The position numbers were made by a program, and so were the translations under genes. This document shows positions 11,278-26,200 of a DNA stretch of 64,000 bases, one piece after another (the first letter of the stretch is position 1; the number at the start of each line of letters is the position of its first letter). The notes beneath the pieces were generated by a model that was given only the letters and a program-made list of their open reading frames with translations, ran no database searches and was not told the DNA's origin. This DNA is from Zeugodacus cucurbitae (Eukaryota > Arthropoda > Insecta > Diptera > Tephritidae), in assembly GCF_028554725.1 (NCBI RefSeq), contig NC_071670.1, positions 2,170,001 through 2,234,000 of the forward strand. The letters run 5' to 3'.

Positions 11278-14200
11278 ATGGGCGCTAGCAACGTCCTACA
11301 ACAGCGCCTGCGTGGCAGTGGCTGTTACATGTCGCTCGCCTGTTCCATTGGCTCGATGAGCTTGGCCTGTGGCAGCTTGTTGCAGATACCGAATATAACA
11401 GATCGTATTTCGCTGCAACGTGGCCTCTTCCTCACCTCGCTGGGTTTCATATACTTTGTGTCGCTGACAGATTTCTGCAATAAGTACCTGTTGAAGACGA
11501 AACGCGGTCTGCAGTTTCGCAAAAAATATCGCCTTATGATGTCGGATGTGCTGGAAATTACTAATAAGTGAGTACGCTTGTGTTTTGTTATTACATTAGT
11601 TGAAAATGGTGGGGATATCGATTTTGGGCGCTTAATATAAACATGTGTTGAGTTTCTTCTTCTTCTTCTTAACTGGCGTAGAAACCGCTTACGCGGTTAT
11701 AGCCGAGTCCACAACAGTGCGCCACGCATCTCTCCTTTTGGCGGTTTGGCGCCAATTGGTAATACCAAGTGAAGACAGGTCCTTCTCCACCTGGTCCTTC
11801 CATCGGAGTGGAGGTCTCCCTCTTCCTCGGCTTCCACCAGCGGGTACTGCATCGAAAACTTTCAGAGCTGGGGCACTTTCATCCATTCGAACAACATGAC
11901 CCAGCCAGCGTAGCCGCTGTCTTTTTATTCGCTGGACTATGTCTATGTCGTCGAACAACACATACAGCTCATCATTCCATCTTCTGCGGTATTCGCCGTT
12001 GCCAATGTTTAAGGGACCGTAAATCTTCCGCAAAACCTTTCTCTCGAAAACTCCTAGTGCCGTCTCATCGGATGTTGACACCGTCCACGCTTCTGCACCA
12101 TAAAGTAGGACGGGAATGATGAGGGACTTGTAGAGTTTAGTTTTTGTTCGTCGAGAGAGGACTTTACTTTTCAATTGCCTACTCAGTCCATAGTAGCACC
12201 TGTTGGCAAGAGTGATTCTGCGTTGGATTTCAAGGCTGACATTATTATCGGTGTTAATGTTGGTTCCTAGGTATACGAAACTATCTACTACTTCAAAGTT
12301 ATGACTGTCAACAGTGACGTGGGAGCCAAGACGCGAATGCGCTGACTGTTTGTTTGATGACAGGAGATATTTCGTGTTGAGTTTCGCTTCAGTAAAATGT
12401 GTGCGTCTGTATACTTAAGGCGAAAATGTTGCTTAATATTTTTCAAAAAATAATATTTTATATTTTTTTTATATTAAAATTTTTATTTTCAGTTTAGTTT
12501 ATTTTTTTTTAATCTTTAACTATCTTCCTTTTTATTACTCATAATACTGCATATCGCACTTCATAAAATGCAAGCACAGCCAAACATCATAAATACTTGA
12601 AAGCTCATTAAATGCTATTTTGATTTTGTAAAACGCCATAATTCATTATCTTAATTAAAAATCGATAATAACGCGCAAATTTAGGCGCCTATAGAGCTAT
12701 ACTAATTAATGTGTGTAATAAATTCAGCTACAGTTGTGGCTATAATAATGGAAGATCACATTTAATCAAATATTATTTGAAGTGTTAGCTGAAAGTTGCC
12801 TAAATATTTTTAAAAATTTTTATTGTTGTTGTAACAGTTAGTAAAGGCTCATAAAATGTTGTTTATTATTTAATTAATTATTTATTTATTCAAATTAACA
12901 TTTTCTTCAAACAAATTTATCTTCTGCAATGCTTTTGCTTCCTTTAATTGCGCCAACACTGTATTTTTTTAATACTATGACTTATTTTATATTATATGAA
13001 TTTAATTGCAGTAAGCTTGCAACTAATTTTGTGACAACAAAGCTTAACAACTTAATTCACACAAATACATACAGACACACATACATACACAAATGAAAAC
13101 ATTTTCGTATCTCGCCATCAAATTGTCAGCTGTTCACTGCGTTTAACTGCGTGCTATCGAACAGATTGCTAATTATTAATATAAATCGTGTCATAAACAA
13201 ACGCTCATTAAAAATTTAAAGATAAACTACATATGTACGTTATGTGCTTTGTCGCCTGTTGCGGTTGTTAGCGTATTCATTGAGCGTTTGTTTACCTGGC
13301 AAGCACGCTATTATCAATACAAAAAAAATCCAAAAAAAAAGAAAAAAATTAAATTAATTGTATGTTTGCATTTTTGTTTAGAAAAGTGTAGTGAAAATTG
13401 TCACTGTAGTAAAAGTATATAAAATTAAAGCAACAAGTGAACAGTTCTCGTATAAAAGCAGGTGACTAGCCCTTTTGATACTTTTTAAGCCAAGTAAATG
13501 CTGTTTAATGCAATATTATACAGTTAAGCAGCATAAAATAAAAGTAAAGTGCTTAAAACAATAACAAAAAAAAAAAAATATTTATTATAAAATAAAGAAA
13601 TGAATAAGCTCAAATTACATATAATGACTTCCTCGCACAAGTTTTTGTGTAATTTTTTCTAATTAATTGTTTCATAACTATTGCTATTTTTACACTTCAA
13701 TACGTTTTTTTCTGGTAAGGTATTTATTTATTTATTTTTGTTTTTTATACAAAAGCACAAGCACACTTTTGCTTTTAAGAAACAAGTGCTCTTTTGAGCT
13801 ATGCGCATATTTGCAGTTAATTAAGAGTATGAGAAAAGTTTCGAGCCCTTTAACAGCTACAGAGTGTTTAACAAATACGCGTTGCTTGCTTTGAATTAGT
13901 GTCTTTAGTGGAAAAAATATGTTTTTAACAATTGTCTGAATTAATTAGAAAAATATATATTTTTTAAACGTATGAAAGCTAGAACTCAATAAATGAGATG
14001 ATTATACTACTCAAGGTGTCATTTTGAACTATCATTAACGGCATATATGATCAAAATATAGATTTTCATAATAAAAAAGAGCGTTCATGGGTCACAGCAA
14101 TAACTCACCACACCTTTTTGGTATAATTCAGTACATTAAAACGAGAGTACCGCTCAAGATTGCATTTAAAAGGCTCATAAACAGCTTTTACAAAAAAAAA

Positions 14201-17200
14201 CAGTAATTAACCGCACTTATTTGATCTAATTCACCTGTTTATAACTAGAGGAATGCTCAAAATTGCATTATAAAGCTCAAAACCAGCTTTTATAGAAAAC
14301 AACTGTAATTCACCACACCTCTTTGGCATAATTTACCACAATATTATCAGAATTCTGCTCAAGATTGCATTAAAGAGCTCATAACCGGCCTTCAAGATTG
14401 ACAGCAATAATTCACCACAAATATTTGGTATAATTCACCACATTAAAACCCGAGTTTCGCTCAAAATTGTTTTAAGAAAGCTCAGAAACTGCTTTCAGGG
14501 GAAAAACAGTAATTCACCACACCTCTTTGTTGTAATTTATCACTTAATAACCAGAGTTCCGCTCAAAATTGCATTAAAAAGCTTGTAACCAGGTTTCATA
14601 GAGAAAAACAGTAATTCACCACACCTCTTTAGCATAATTCATCGCAATATAATCAGAACTTCGCTCAAGTTTGCATTAAAAAGCTCATAATCAGCCTTAA
14701 TGGCTGCCAGCAATAACTCACCACACCTCAGAGTTCCGCTCAAATTTGCATTAAAAAGCTTTACAACCAGTACAACTTTTATATTATGAACTTCAATGTA
14801 GTTTTACAAAAAATTTATAAAGAAACTTAAAGAGAGATATACATAAATCTATATACGGGTCACATAAATATGTAGATAAGTGTGGGAGTTATTCGAGTTA
14901 AGCAACGATCTATTCCAGTTTATTTGACTGCGGCGTACCCATTGAACCAAAAACGAATGTCTTCGGATCTGACAGTCGTGGTACATTTGGCTCGGCACGT
15001 TTCGACTTCTGTGCGTCTTTTGTACGTTTCACACGCGTGTTACGCTGTATGAGCTGACGCAACGAGATGGGCGTATGAAAGGATATGTTGAAGTCGTTGC
15101 AGGGGTTATTTCCTTCCGATTTCTCAGTTTCTTTTGATGTAGTCGTTGCCGATTTTCGTGATAACCTGCTCTCGTGCGCTAGTCTTAGCTCCTCTTCGTG
15201 ACCACCCAGCCATGCGCCTATTTCTTTATTGGAATCGGACAGCAACACGCTCGAACCGCTGCTCAAACTCAACGTACTACTACTGGATTTGGTGTCTATA
15301 CATTGCACTGCTTTGTCCTCGTGCTGCTCCTCGATCACGGGTTTATCCTTTACTTGCCGGCTGTGCTTGACACGCCGTCGAAAAGTACGGTAGCGACGAA
15401 AGTATTTCTTCTTGACAACGCCGCCGCGCTCCACTTTGTTCACAAGCTCTTCACTCATATTGGGCGCGCCAAGTGGAGCCTTTGGAGCACTTGGCATAGT
15501 AGGCGACTCCTCTACTTTGATCGCCGGCGGTTCTTTTGGTGGGTTTTTAAAGACTTGCGTGAGACGACGCAGTATTGCTATGCTCGTATCCTCCTTTTCG
15601 ACGCTGGGCCCTTTACTGGCCTCTGTGCTTTTTTTCATACTTTCAAAACACTGGAAACTGCTTTTGCGTGGACACCAAATGGATATGTCACTTAGTCTTT
15701 CGGTGAAATTTTGAAAATTTATCTTCCGTAAGCGGCCCGTCTTTGACGTAGCTGTCGAAAGCTCCAGCTTTGTCGCTTTATGCGGCGAGGGCGATACAGG
15801 TGGCATGGTCAATGGTTTATGCGTTTGCTGCTGTGGCGTTCTGCCGGTTTTTGGCGCATGCGCTATATATTTTACAACTTTCAAAATATGTTTCTTCTTC
15901 TTCAGCGCGGCCTTCATATCCAGCACGGATTTTTGCGTATTTACGCCTTTCTTCAAAGTATCAGCAAGCTTTTTCTTGACGATTACCGATTTTCGCAACG
16001 CTTGCGTATTGTGTTGTTCCTTCCCGCCTTCGACACGTTCAGTGTCTATGCGTCGCTTCTCGTTCTCCAGATTTTTTTTGTTCTTGGCCAGCGCTTCTGC
16101 GAAATGCGCCGATAGCGAGTACTTGTTACGGCGCGCTTTGGATTCAAGAAACAGTGAACGCTTTTTACAGTTAGATGTCACTGGCGGCGTGGACTGTGCA
16201 GAGCGTATGCGCTTCTTCCGTGTATGGCGCGTCCCAATGTAACCCTCCTGTGACGAGTCGTCCGCCAGTTCGCGGGGTTTCATTATCCATTCCACAGCGG
16301 TAGTATCGCATGGCTTTTGCGTCGGCGTTTGCGCACAATAACGACGCAACCCGTTGCGCATCTTCTCGAATACCATATTGTGTAAGTTCCAGGCGGTCCC
16401 CACCCTACTCACATTCGACTCAATCTTCGGTGTGGCGCCCACATACGGATTGTTGCCGGTGTTTAGCGTCACATGCCACAGATAATTGCTGTTGTTGCGC
16501 TCATATTCGGGTTGAAACTTATGATCGCCGAGCTTACGCATTTGACAGACATCGTTGAGCCGAATGGGCGGTTCGCGGTGATAAACACGCTTAACGGTCT
16601 TTGCGATTTTATTGTGCGGACAAATTTCACCTTTATCAAATAGTATGGGCCCGTAAATAGGAAATTTTGGCATTTTTTATTTTTATTTTTTTATTGTTGT
16701 CTAATTTTGTTAATTGTCTGCCGGAAAATAGAAGTAAACAGCTTTTGAACGACGCAACCGATTGACTCGAAAGAAAAGTTACAGAAAAATTCATGCATAT
16801 CTATTACAAGCCTCTACACTACACATTTTCTGTTCGTACAGTGCTCAAGACACAAAAGAAAGAACACAGGGGGAGGTAGGGAGTTCGCTCAGGGGTATTT
16901 TTTTATAAAGGATGGTTCTCTGAAGCGACTTCTTTCATTTCTCGTACTAGAAAGTGCAATACACAAGGTTGTCGAACTCGAACTTGTCCATCTCGGTGGC
17001 GATTATGGTAATGGTCCCAAGGAAACGACGGTCCTTTTTTATTTAAACAAAAATCCATAGTAAACATGTCAGCTGTGTAGAATCGTTTCGTAAAAATTTA
17101 ACAGTAAGTCCATTAAACCTCATTGACCTCATTCTTCGAAGAGTCATTGTTTAGCTCGATTGTCCATCTCAGGGGCGATAATGGTAATGGTTCCAAGGAG

Positions 17201-20200
17201 CAAACTAAACGATATTTTAAATTATTAGCTCTGTAGATTACACAATCACAGCTCCTCCTCTGAAGAGTTCCTTGTTTAGCGGTTTGACTGGTGATTGGCG
17301 CTTAAACAGTAAGTCCGGTAAACCTCTGTTTTTGCAAGACCACAGCTTCCTCTTAGCGGTCTGACAGGCGATCAGTATTAGCTCTAAATAGTCTCCGAAG
17401 TGCCATTTAATCATCTATCTACCTTTGACCGCGAAGCGCTCGATATCGGTCTTAAATAAAAGATATCCCTTTCAAATTTCTAACATTAATTTATTTTTTG
17501 GCTAAAACACAGTTCTCTCAACTGTGCGCGTTTTTGAAAGCGGTTGCGTTAAACAGTTATGCGAATTTTGAGCTATTTTCAAATATTTTAAACAAGAATC
17601 ATCAAAATTTTGCCTGCTAATTTGACCGCTTTCCATGTGGGCGTGTTTCCCTTGCCTTTCGAATTGGACATTTCTTAAACGAAAAATCTACGTTTTCGGC
17701 GGCGTTGTGGTTTCTTCTTCGTTAGGCTTGAATTTCGAAACATGAAAGCCGGTAAGATCTTGGTGGTGGGTTCCTGTTTGAACATATCCGCAGCGCTTAA
17801 ATTGCGTGGCAAAAAGATGGCGCTACTGGCGTTACGGTAATATTCCATTTCGACGACGGACAAGGCTCGCTGCAGCTTATTCTTATTGCGCCAAAACATT
17901 TCTCTGTTCTGCACCGTACTATTAGCTGTCGGTTGATTGTTATTTGCGCATTTGGGTAAACTGCCGCTGAAAATTGGCAAATACTCCATTTTTTTTTGGA
18001 AAGTTACAGGCCCACAATGTGTCTTTCAATGCTTCTTTTCTGTAGCCAAAAAATAAATGAATGAAATTTATGAAAATTTTATGACAATTCAAGCTTTGGT
18101 AACTCTTCTTGGAACGCGCAGATATCGCAGTTCTGTGTGGAATGAAGTTTTAGCAAAAACTTACGTTTGAATTTTACGCGTTTTTTTTAATGTTTTTACT
18201 AAGTTTTTATTTTTTATGTTGAATTTCCTTGAATTTTTTTTTTTTGAGAACTTTTTGTAAGGTGAAGACGAGAATCAAATATCGTCTGTAAACAAATATT
18301 GTAAGTGTAGCCAGAGATCGTTTGTCGTTTAAGCAGTTTACACAGCATGCGGCGAAAGTAAATCTTTTCAAAATTTACTTCCACGGTTCGTAAGGTCTCG
18401 TGTTTACAGTTATGAACGATTCGTTGAATGACATCCATCCAGTTGGTTCTAGACTTTTCTTAAATGAAAGATCTACGATTTAGGATCTCTTTAAGATTTT
18501 CTCTGTGACGAATAACTTAACCCTTGAATGGTTCAAGGGAAATCTTATCAAAATTTACTTTTAAAGTTCTTAAGGTCTTACCTTAAATGAAAGACCAACG
18601 ATTTAGTACCTCTCTGAAAGATTTTCTCCGTCACTAATGCCTTAACCCTTGTATTGTTCAAGATAAGTTTTCTCAAAACATAGTTTTAAGGTTCGTAAGA
18701 TCTAGTGCCTTATGCCCTAGACTTAACTGAAAGGAAAGATCCACGATTTACTCTCTTTAAGAATTTTTCCGTCTCGTATGCCTAAACCCTTGAGGTGTTC
18801 ATAAGAATTCTTCGCAAAAAATACTTACAAGATTCATAAGATCTTGTGTTCTAGACTTACCTTAAAGGAAATATTAACGATTTAGGACCTCTATATAAGA
18901 TTTTTTCCGTCGCAAATGCCTTAACCTTTGAAGAGTTCATGAGAAAGTTATGTGGGATCGTTGAATTTCTTGCTTTACCTTAGGACTGACTTCCCAATTC
19001 AGATGAGATAAAGAGTACGTACGAGTAAAAATATTTTATTGTATATTTTCAAACGCATAATTACAAATATGTGAACTGTTTAATATGCTAGTATAGGTTA
19101 CTGTGATGTGGACTTGCAAAATTTTTATGAAACGTCTAAATTCCGGCCAGTCTTCATTGCGAAAATTTGCACTACTTAAAAACTGTCTCGTTCCACAAGT
19201 CGCACATAACAATAACAAATTTCGAGCATATGTAGAAGAAAGGCAGTTTCTACGCATTACATTAGGAACTTCCCGAAAGAATTTTTTAAGCAAGGAATCA
19301 AAAAAATTATATTTAAAGCGGTGCAAAGAGGCCAGCACCATTGCGCTGTAAATTCAGCTGTCTGCGCTCCTCGTTCCAGACGCGCGTCGGATAGTGTATG
19401 GCGCGTTCCAGGCATTCACCGGTTAATGTGGTGCGCTGCAAATTTCTAGCGCGCTCCTCACGTTCCTCAACTTCAAGCGCCTCCTTAACAGTGCCTTTGC
19501 GCCATAATTGCTGCTTTCGTTGCAACTCTTCCTGATATTGCGCGTAGGTGTCACCTTCGCTGCCGCTATACTCCACCGTAATGCATTCTATGTCCGAATC
19601 CGTTTGCTCATCATCCGTTATACTGTAGCGTTCCGCGTGGCGGCGTTGCTTGGGTGTGGCGTGTATCGTTGCTGGAAGAAATGCTGGATTAGTACGCGGT
19701 TGTGGCACATTTAGAGTCCTATTCATGTGCCCCTGTAACTCTGGCAAATTACGGTGGTCGCCTGTTTTCCTATAAAAAGCTCTACAACGTGCACAGCGCT
19801 GTTCGTTTTGAGCCTGTGAGCCATTCGTTTGGCAGGATTCACTGGAGAGACCACTAGAACTAGTGGGACAATGATTGGCGGCGGACAGTATATTTACCAT
19901 TTTGAATTGCGGATTCACGGTTTTTGTGTTGCCTAAAGTTTCTTTAGTATTTTTCGATCTTTGCGTGGGTACAGCAGAGCTACTGGACTCTTGACTCGAA
20001 AGTTTCGATAATTCTTTATTCCTGCCGCTTTCCAAACGCGGACGTGTCGTACTGTAACTCAAGCCGTAACTGAGCTCTATGTTAGACTGAGATTTGGTAA
20101 GTTGTTTGGCACCCAGTAAGCCTTCGATCGCGCCGTTGGCTGTGTTTTGAATTTGCGCCTGCTCATTCTCATGTTTGAGGCATTGTACTGCTGTGACAGC

Positions 20201-23200
20201 TTGTTCAGGCCACAGTCGTGTAATCTGGTGATTAGAATCGCTCGTTTGGTCTATAAGCGGTCGCGTATTTGCGCGCTCCTCCGCGCTCGAGCGCTTTGAG
20301 ACTGATTTCGCTTGTTTCACAGCGCGCCAAGTGTTGCTATTTACGGGCAAAGGTATGAGAGATTTCCTTGCAAATTTATTACTTAAGCCGTCTCGACGAT
20401 TTATCACCGTCGCTGTGTTGTGCTGTTGTTGTTGAGACAAGCTTTCCTCCGCGCTCAGCCCATGGCTCTTAACTAAAGATGGCGTGTTGTTTGGCGGTTT
20501 CAATTGTCTCGTTTCACTAACAAGGTTTGTAGCAACTGAGTCAGGTTTCGACTGTTTACCCGACATACGCAAAGATTGCGCCATTACTGTAGTGGGACTA
20601 AGTTTACGCTTAATGGCACTTGACATATTCAACATTTTACTTGCATTAATTTTTGCTAAACGCAAGCTCTCCTTAGCCTGTGGATTGAATTCATATGTGG
20701 CGTTGAGTTTGCCGTCTGGACTGGAGAGTTTGGTAAGCAATGTTCTCAGGGAGTGTTGTGGCAGCAGCTTGTTCATGGTCAGTTCGTCGCAAAGTGCCGC
20801 TCTTTGTTCCATAAGCTTATCAGAATCAAAGTTTTGCGCTTCACTCTCTAAACTTGCTTGTGTATTGCGTTCTGCATTTTTGTTTATCTTCGGATAACCC
20901 GTTACGGTACAACTAGCCTGCGCTTTCTTGCTTGCTTTTATGTCAATGAATTTTTGTATTGATTCCTGAACGCTGTCAGCTCTTAGTGAATCGTCTTCGT
21001 CGCTGAGTTTGTATTCAGGTACCATTGTACGCTCCATATTCCTAGCGTTACTCAAAGCATACTCCTGTATGTCGTTGAAGACACGTTCGATGTCTTTCTT
21101 TGCTTTGATTGTTTTAATGGATCTTGGTTGTGCCTTGACCTGTTGCTCATGCTCTTTCCCTTCTACGGCTTCTATTTTAGGCGTCTCTCTACAAGCGCAA
21201 TCAGCCCTACACCTTTTAAGCTCATCGTCTGTTGGTTTGGTTGGTCCTGGTTGATACGACCTAACCGTAACTTTACTCTGTGCAATCATTTGGTCTTTAT
21301 AGTAGCTGGGTGGCACAAACTCTTCGTCAGCGCTGTTTTTTATTGACAATATATCATCTCGCTCACCGGAGCTGCTGTCGCTGTTAACTTGCTGATCCAT
21401 TGTATTCTTATCGCTGTAACTCTCTCGTTGGGTTGCCAGCGAACTCCTTCTATGCTCTGGTTGCGTTGCCAGAGAACTGCTTCTACTCTCTTGTGGCGTT
21501 GCCAGCGAACTCCATCTATTCTCCGGTTGCGGTTTCAGCGTACTCTTTCTACTCTCTGGTTGGGCTTCCATCGTACTCCTTCTACTCTCTTGTGCCGTCG
21601 CCAGCGTACTCCTTCTGCTCTCTTGTCCACTTTTTCTTACTGCACCCTTCGAACTTGCATCACTTTTACGTTCTGTTGCCTTATTTTTTTGTCTCACTGT
21701 TATATAATCGTCTTCGTTGTCTTCGGCTGACTTACTGCTACGCTTACTATTTTTACCATGCGTCTTAGCGGACGTCCTCTTCGTTTTTGGCTGTTCTGAG
21801 CTGTCATTGCTTTGTCTTTTCATGCCGGCCATTTCGTTTTTTGTCGCGCCCCCACTTAATAGTTCTATTGTTCTCGTGAATGTTTGCGTCACTGTTCGGC
21901 TTTCGGAATCACAGGTGCAATCAAACATTCTTGGCTTCATTATCTCACTTTTAGTGGTCACTATTGGGATTTCGTCGGAGTCGCAGGTGCACACAACAGA
22001 TCGTGATATAATTCTCTCACTTTCAGGTGTCACTGTTTCACTGTCGTCTGACTCACAAGTGCATTCAAAGATCTGTGGTTTCGTTCTCTCAATTTTAGCT
22101 GATGCTCTGGGACTATCATCTGGATCGCAAGTACAAATGCATTTAAAGGTCTGTGGTTTAATTCTCTCACTTTTAGCAGATGCTCTACGACTGTTGTCTG
22201 AATTGCAAGTACAAGTACATTCCAATGTCTGCGGTTTCTTTTTTTCAACTTTAGAAGGCGCTCTTGGACTGTCTTTCGGTTTAATTCTCTCTGTTTTAGG
22301 ATTGAGCGTTGGGAGTTGTGGTGCAGTTTTCTTATTTTTAGCTACCACCGTTTCATCTGCTTTGCAAGTGCATCCGTATCTTTGTGGTGTCGCTTTCCTA
22401 ACTTTAGTGGCTGCTAATGAGCTCCCACATGAATCGCAAGTGCATACACCAGATTTTTGTTTGACAATCTCTGGCTGAGATCTGACTTTTGGCCTATTGG
22501 CACAATCGCAGCAAGTGCAAACACCGGCTCGAGGTTTACTTCTAATGCTTTCTTCACTCACTTGCTCATTACTAGTCATAGTCTCACTAGAGTTTACAGA
22601 AGCATTCTCAGGTTCACGCGGTGAACGTGTTTTATGCTGTAATTCGTCAGTGACAATTTTTTGTATGTGACTTTTCACCATCTCATGCATAATCTCTACG
22701 GCCAGCTCCTTAGCTTTCGAAGCGCAATCGCATACACAATCGCATGCGCAATCTTCATTGGTATTTTGTCCTTGCGTTCTGTCTCTCTCTCGTTCGCGAT
22801 TCATGCGTTGCCTTCTAAGCAACTTCTCGATAAATTCGCGTTCATCGTCGTCATCCACGAAGGCACAAGCCGAATGACAATCACATGCATCATATTTGTT
22901 CTGTGTTAACGCACATATACGATTGGCTTTCTCTCGCAAACGCTTTTTCCTTATTATCTCTCTTATGATTTCCGATTCCGTATCCGACAATTTGCAGTCG
23001 CAATTGCATGTGCAGTGCGATCTACGTTCCATGCACGCTCGTGTGGGTAACTTGGGCTCGTTCTCGTCAAATTTCAATATAATCATATCGTCCTTCACGA
23101 CCGGCGCACCCGTATCGTCCAGCACACCACAGGCGCAAACTCTACACTTTCTTCTATCTCGGTTTAGCTGCATAATTTGCTGCATAACTCTGGGATTCGC

Positions 23201-26200
23201 CGCGGCTAAGCCATCTGCAATGCTCTTGGGTAAACAGTCCACCAATTTGTTGGACTTCTGCGGACGCAGCGACACGCCATCATCCCATTGCTCCGTTTGT
23301 GTGCCGGCTGTATCTCTAGCCATGCGACAAATCGCTACTATGCGACTACAACACTTTTTCAGTTCTTTGCACGAAGTTCTACTTAAACTATAGTCCATAT
23401 CATCGTCACTCTCGCTAGCCATAGGCATGTACTTTGTATGGTGCTTGCGTCGCGCGTCTCTTCTGCTGTAACTGCTGTATCCCGAGTAGCCATTAGAGGT
23501 TTCTTCACTATCGCTGCCACTAAAAGAATCCCTGTGACGTTGGTTTCTTTTTTTGTTTTTATGCTTTTCGCATTTTCTGCGTAAGCATTCACGTAAATAA
23601 TCGCTGTCACAGCTACTAATTGAATTCGCGCCACCTTTGCGCTCTCTGTCCGCCAATTCTTTTTCCTCGCTGTTCTTCTTAAAGTTGCTCGCAGTTATTT
23701 TCAGCATTTTGTTTTCTATACCCGTTTCGGTATTAGATTCGGAGTTGCTGTCGCGTTTTTTCTTGTACTTACTTTCCCCGTTCGTTTTAGATTCTCTATG
23801 AGCTCCAACTTTCTCATTTCTTCTGCCTTCGCGATCAACTTTCTCTGGTTCGTTTTTTCTACCCATGCGACTATCTTCCTCTTGCTGGTGATTTCTGCTA
23901 TCGCGACTCCCTTTTATTAGCGCGCTCTCTCTACTTTCGCGGCTCCCACTCATTTGCTCACTTCCTCTACTATCGCGACTTCCTTTTATTTGCGCGCTCT
24001 GTCTACTGTCGTGGCTCCCTTTCATTTGCGGGATCTCTCTACTTTCGCGGCTCCCTTTTATTTGCGCGCTCCCTCTACTTTCGTGGCTCGCTTTCATTTG
24101 CGCGCTCTCTCTACTTTCGTGGCTCCCTTTCATTTGCGGTATCCCTCTACTTTCGCGGCTCCCTTTTATTTGCGCGCTTCCTCTACTTTCGCGGCTTGCG
24201 TCGTGTTGCAGCGTTTTACTATTTCTACGCTCCGTTTCCTCTTGTTCACTTGCTCTACTTCCGTTCGTTTTGCTTTCCACGTCTGCGTTTCTCTCAATCA
24301 ACTCGTCGACATTGATTACATTAGAATTGTAAGTCTGTATATTTCCATTTGAATTCACGGTTTCTCCCGCTGAATTTCTTACTTTCGCACTATGTTTGTT
24401 TAAGGAATCTGCGTATAAATCAAAGTTTTCGCTTGCAGTACCTGGCTTCAGTTTCTTATTTAAATGGTGTGGCTCTCTCACAAGGCTGTGCACATTTTCT
24501 TCCGTGCTTTGACGACTTGTCCGATAGGATTGATCCCGTGAGTTCCTGCGAAAACTAAAATCAGTGTGATTTGTATTAAAATGTGATGGCGCTCCAACAA
24601 GCGGGGTCGCCTTTTCAAGAGATTCTCTAGTCACTATCCCTTGATGCGCCGCTTGCTGCTGCTGGCGCGAGAGCACATATTCTTCGACATAAGACTTATA
24701 CATTCCTGGTGGTAGAGTTTGTATCGAGGCTTGTGTTGGTACGGCTGATGGCGGTCCAGTGCATACCATCGGTTGTGTGTTTGGTCCTGGCATACACACT
24801 TGCGGCAACGATGAATGTAGCGCTTGTGGCGTAGATGGTGAGTAGCGGGTGGACAAATATTCCGGAAACGCACAACGTTGTGGTATACAACGCGTAGGTT
24901 GACAGTTGGAGCGCATCTCTGGCGCTGGAACGCACGGCTGTGGCATTGGTGTATTGACACTTGGTGGAAATCTCTGTGGCTGTGTTGCTGTTGGCGCACA
25001 TTGCGGTCTTTGAAGACATTGTTGTTTGCAAGTTGTCGCATTTTGTGAGCACACCGAATTCTTATTACAAGTCGCATAACAAGGGTTTTGCGTGGGTACG
25101 TGGGATATATGCGTTTGATCGACTATTTGCTGTGGCAACTGCATGTCAAAGTGTTCATAATTTTGTTCATAATTAAACGAGTTCTGTGGCACATCTCTGC
25201 CGATTTGCTCGTTTTGATACGTGAGGCTCGTATTTTCTAATATTTGTGGCAGTTTTGTTGCTTTGCCCGCTCGTGTCTGTGCCATATTATTAGCTGCCTT
25301 CTCATCTTGCACATTCCCCAAACTTCGATACAGCGTATCCATAAATCGTAGCATTTCCTTTGTAGTGCCAGCGGTTTCATCAATAGCTGGGTCTTTCGCA
25401 GGCATATTTTTAGTTGCTGCGTTCTGTTCCATGTAATTCCCACTTTGCCCCGCTTGTGATCTTATTGTCGTTGTAGCCATTAATGGGAGCTCCTTCGAAG
25501 CTCGCTTACAATTTTTCGTGTCCGTCGCATTTTTTCTCCTCATGTGATCGCATTCATCATCGGCTTTGTATACCGTGTCATCGTATGTTCGTCGCCTACG
25601 ACTATGCTTTCGTTGCCGCTCTCTGCTTTTACTGCTGCTTGTCATAACGGTAATCTCGGAGTCGCTGGCTGTTTCTGCAGCTCTATCACTATCACTGTTA
25701 TTTGCGTACCATGTCCGATGGTAGAAATGCCTGTTCCTGCCGCGACAATTTCTGTGCGTCTTCACATCATCGTCATAACATCTTCGACCGCCGCCCTTTT
25801 GACGTCTTATTTTGCCTTCTCCGAAAGCGTTTGTGGTCACTGATTGTGGTAAATACCAGCTTTCATAGTTTGACCCATTAAACGTCAAGAGCCGTCGCGA
25901 CATTATTCACATTTATAATTTTACGTTTGAAAAATTGAAAATTTTCTTCTAGTCTATTTTCAAATTAACTGCCAATATTTTTTCATATTCAAATTCTCTA
26001 TGAATTGAAAGGTACGAGCGATTGCCATCCAACGAAAAAAAATATTATTTTATTTCCACTCAAAAGTTGTAACTTTGGATTTAGCACTACTAAAAAATGC
26101 TCACTTTGAGTTTCGGAACGTTTACTTAGGGTTAGTCCAAGTATACGTAGTTTAATTCGATTTAGCACTACTGATTTCGGTTTGAGTCCTACTTATAGAC

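Noticed and set aside
11769..12119. 116-aa + strand ORF across the LINE
   Set aside because: Antisense frame of the reverse-transcriptase fragment.
13451..13480. TATAAAA followed by a donor-like site as an internal + strand promoter
   Set aside because: Only isolated short signals in AT-rich DNA; no ORF or exon downstream.
15146..16558. Several + strand ORFs opposite the 587-aa gene
   Set aside because: Shadow frames with no start context, no domain and overlapping boundaries; the minus-strand ORF is much longer and protein-like.
24634..25077. 147-aa and 118-aa minus-strand ORFs within the 2196-aa gene
   Set aside because: Other frames of the Gln/Pro/Cys-rich part of that gene; low-complexity sequence keeps several frames open.
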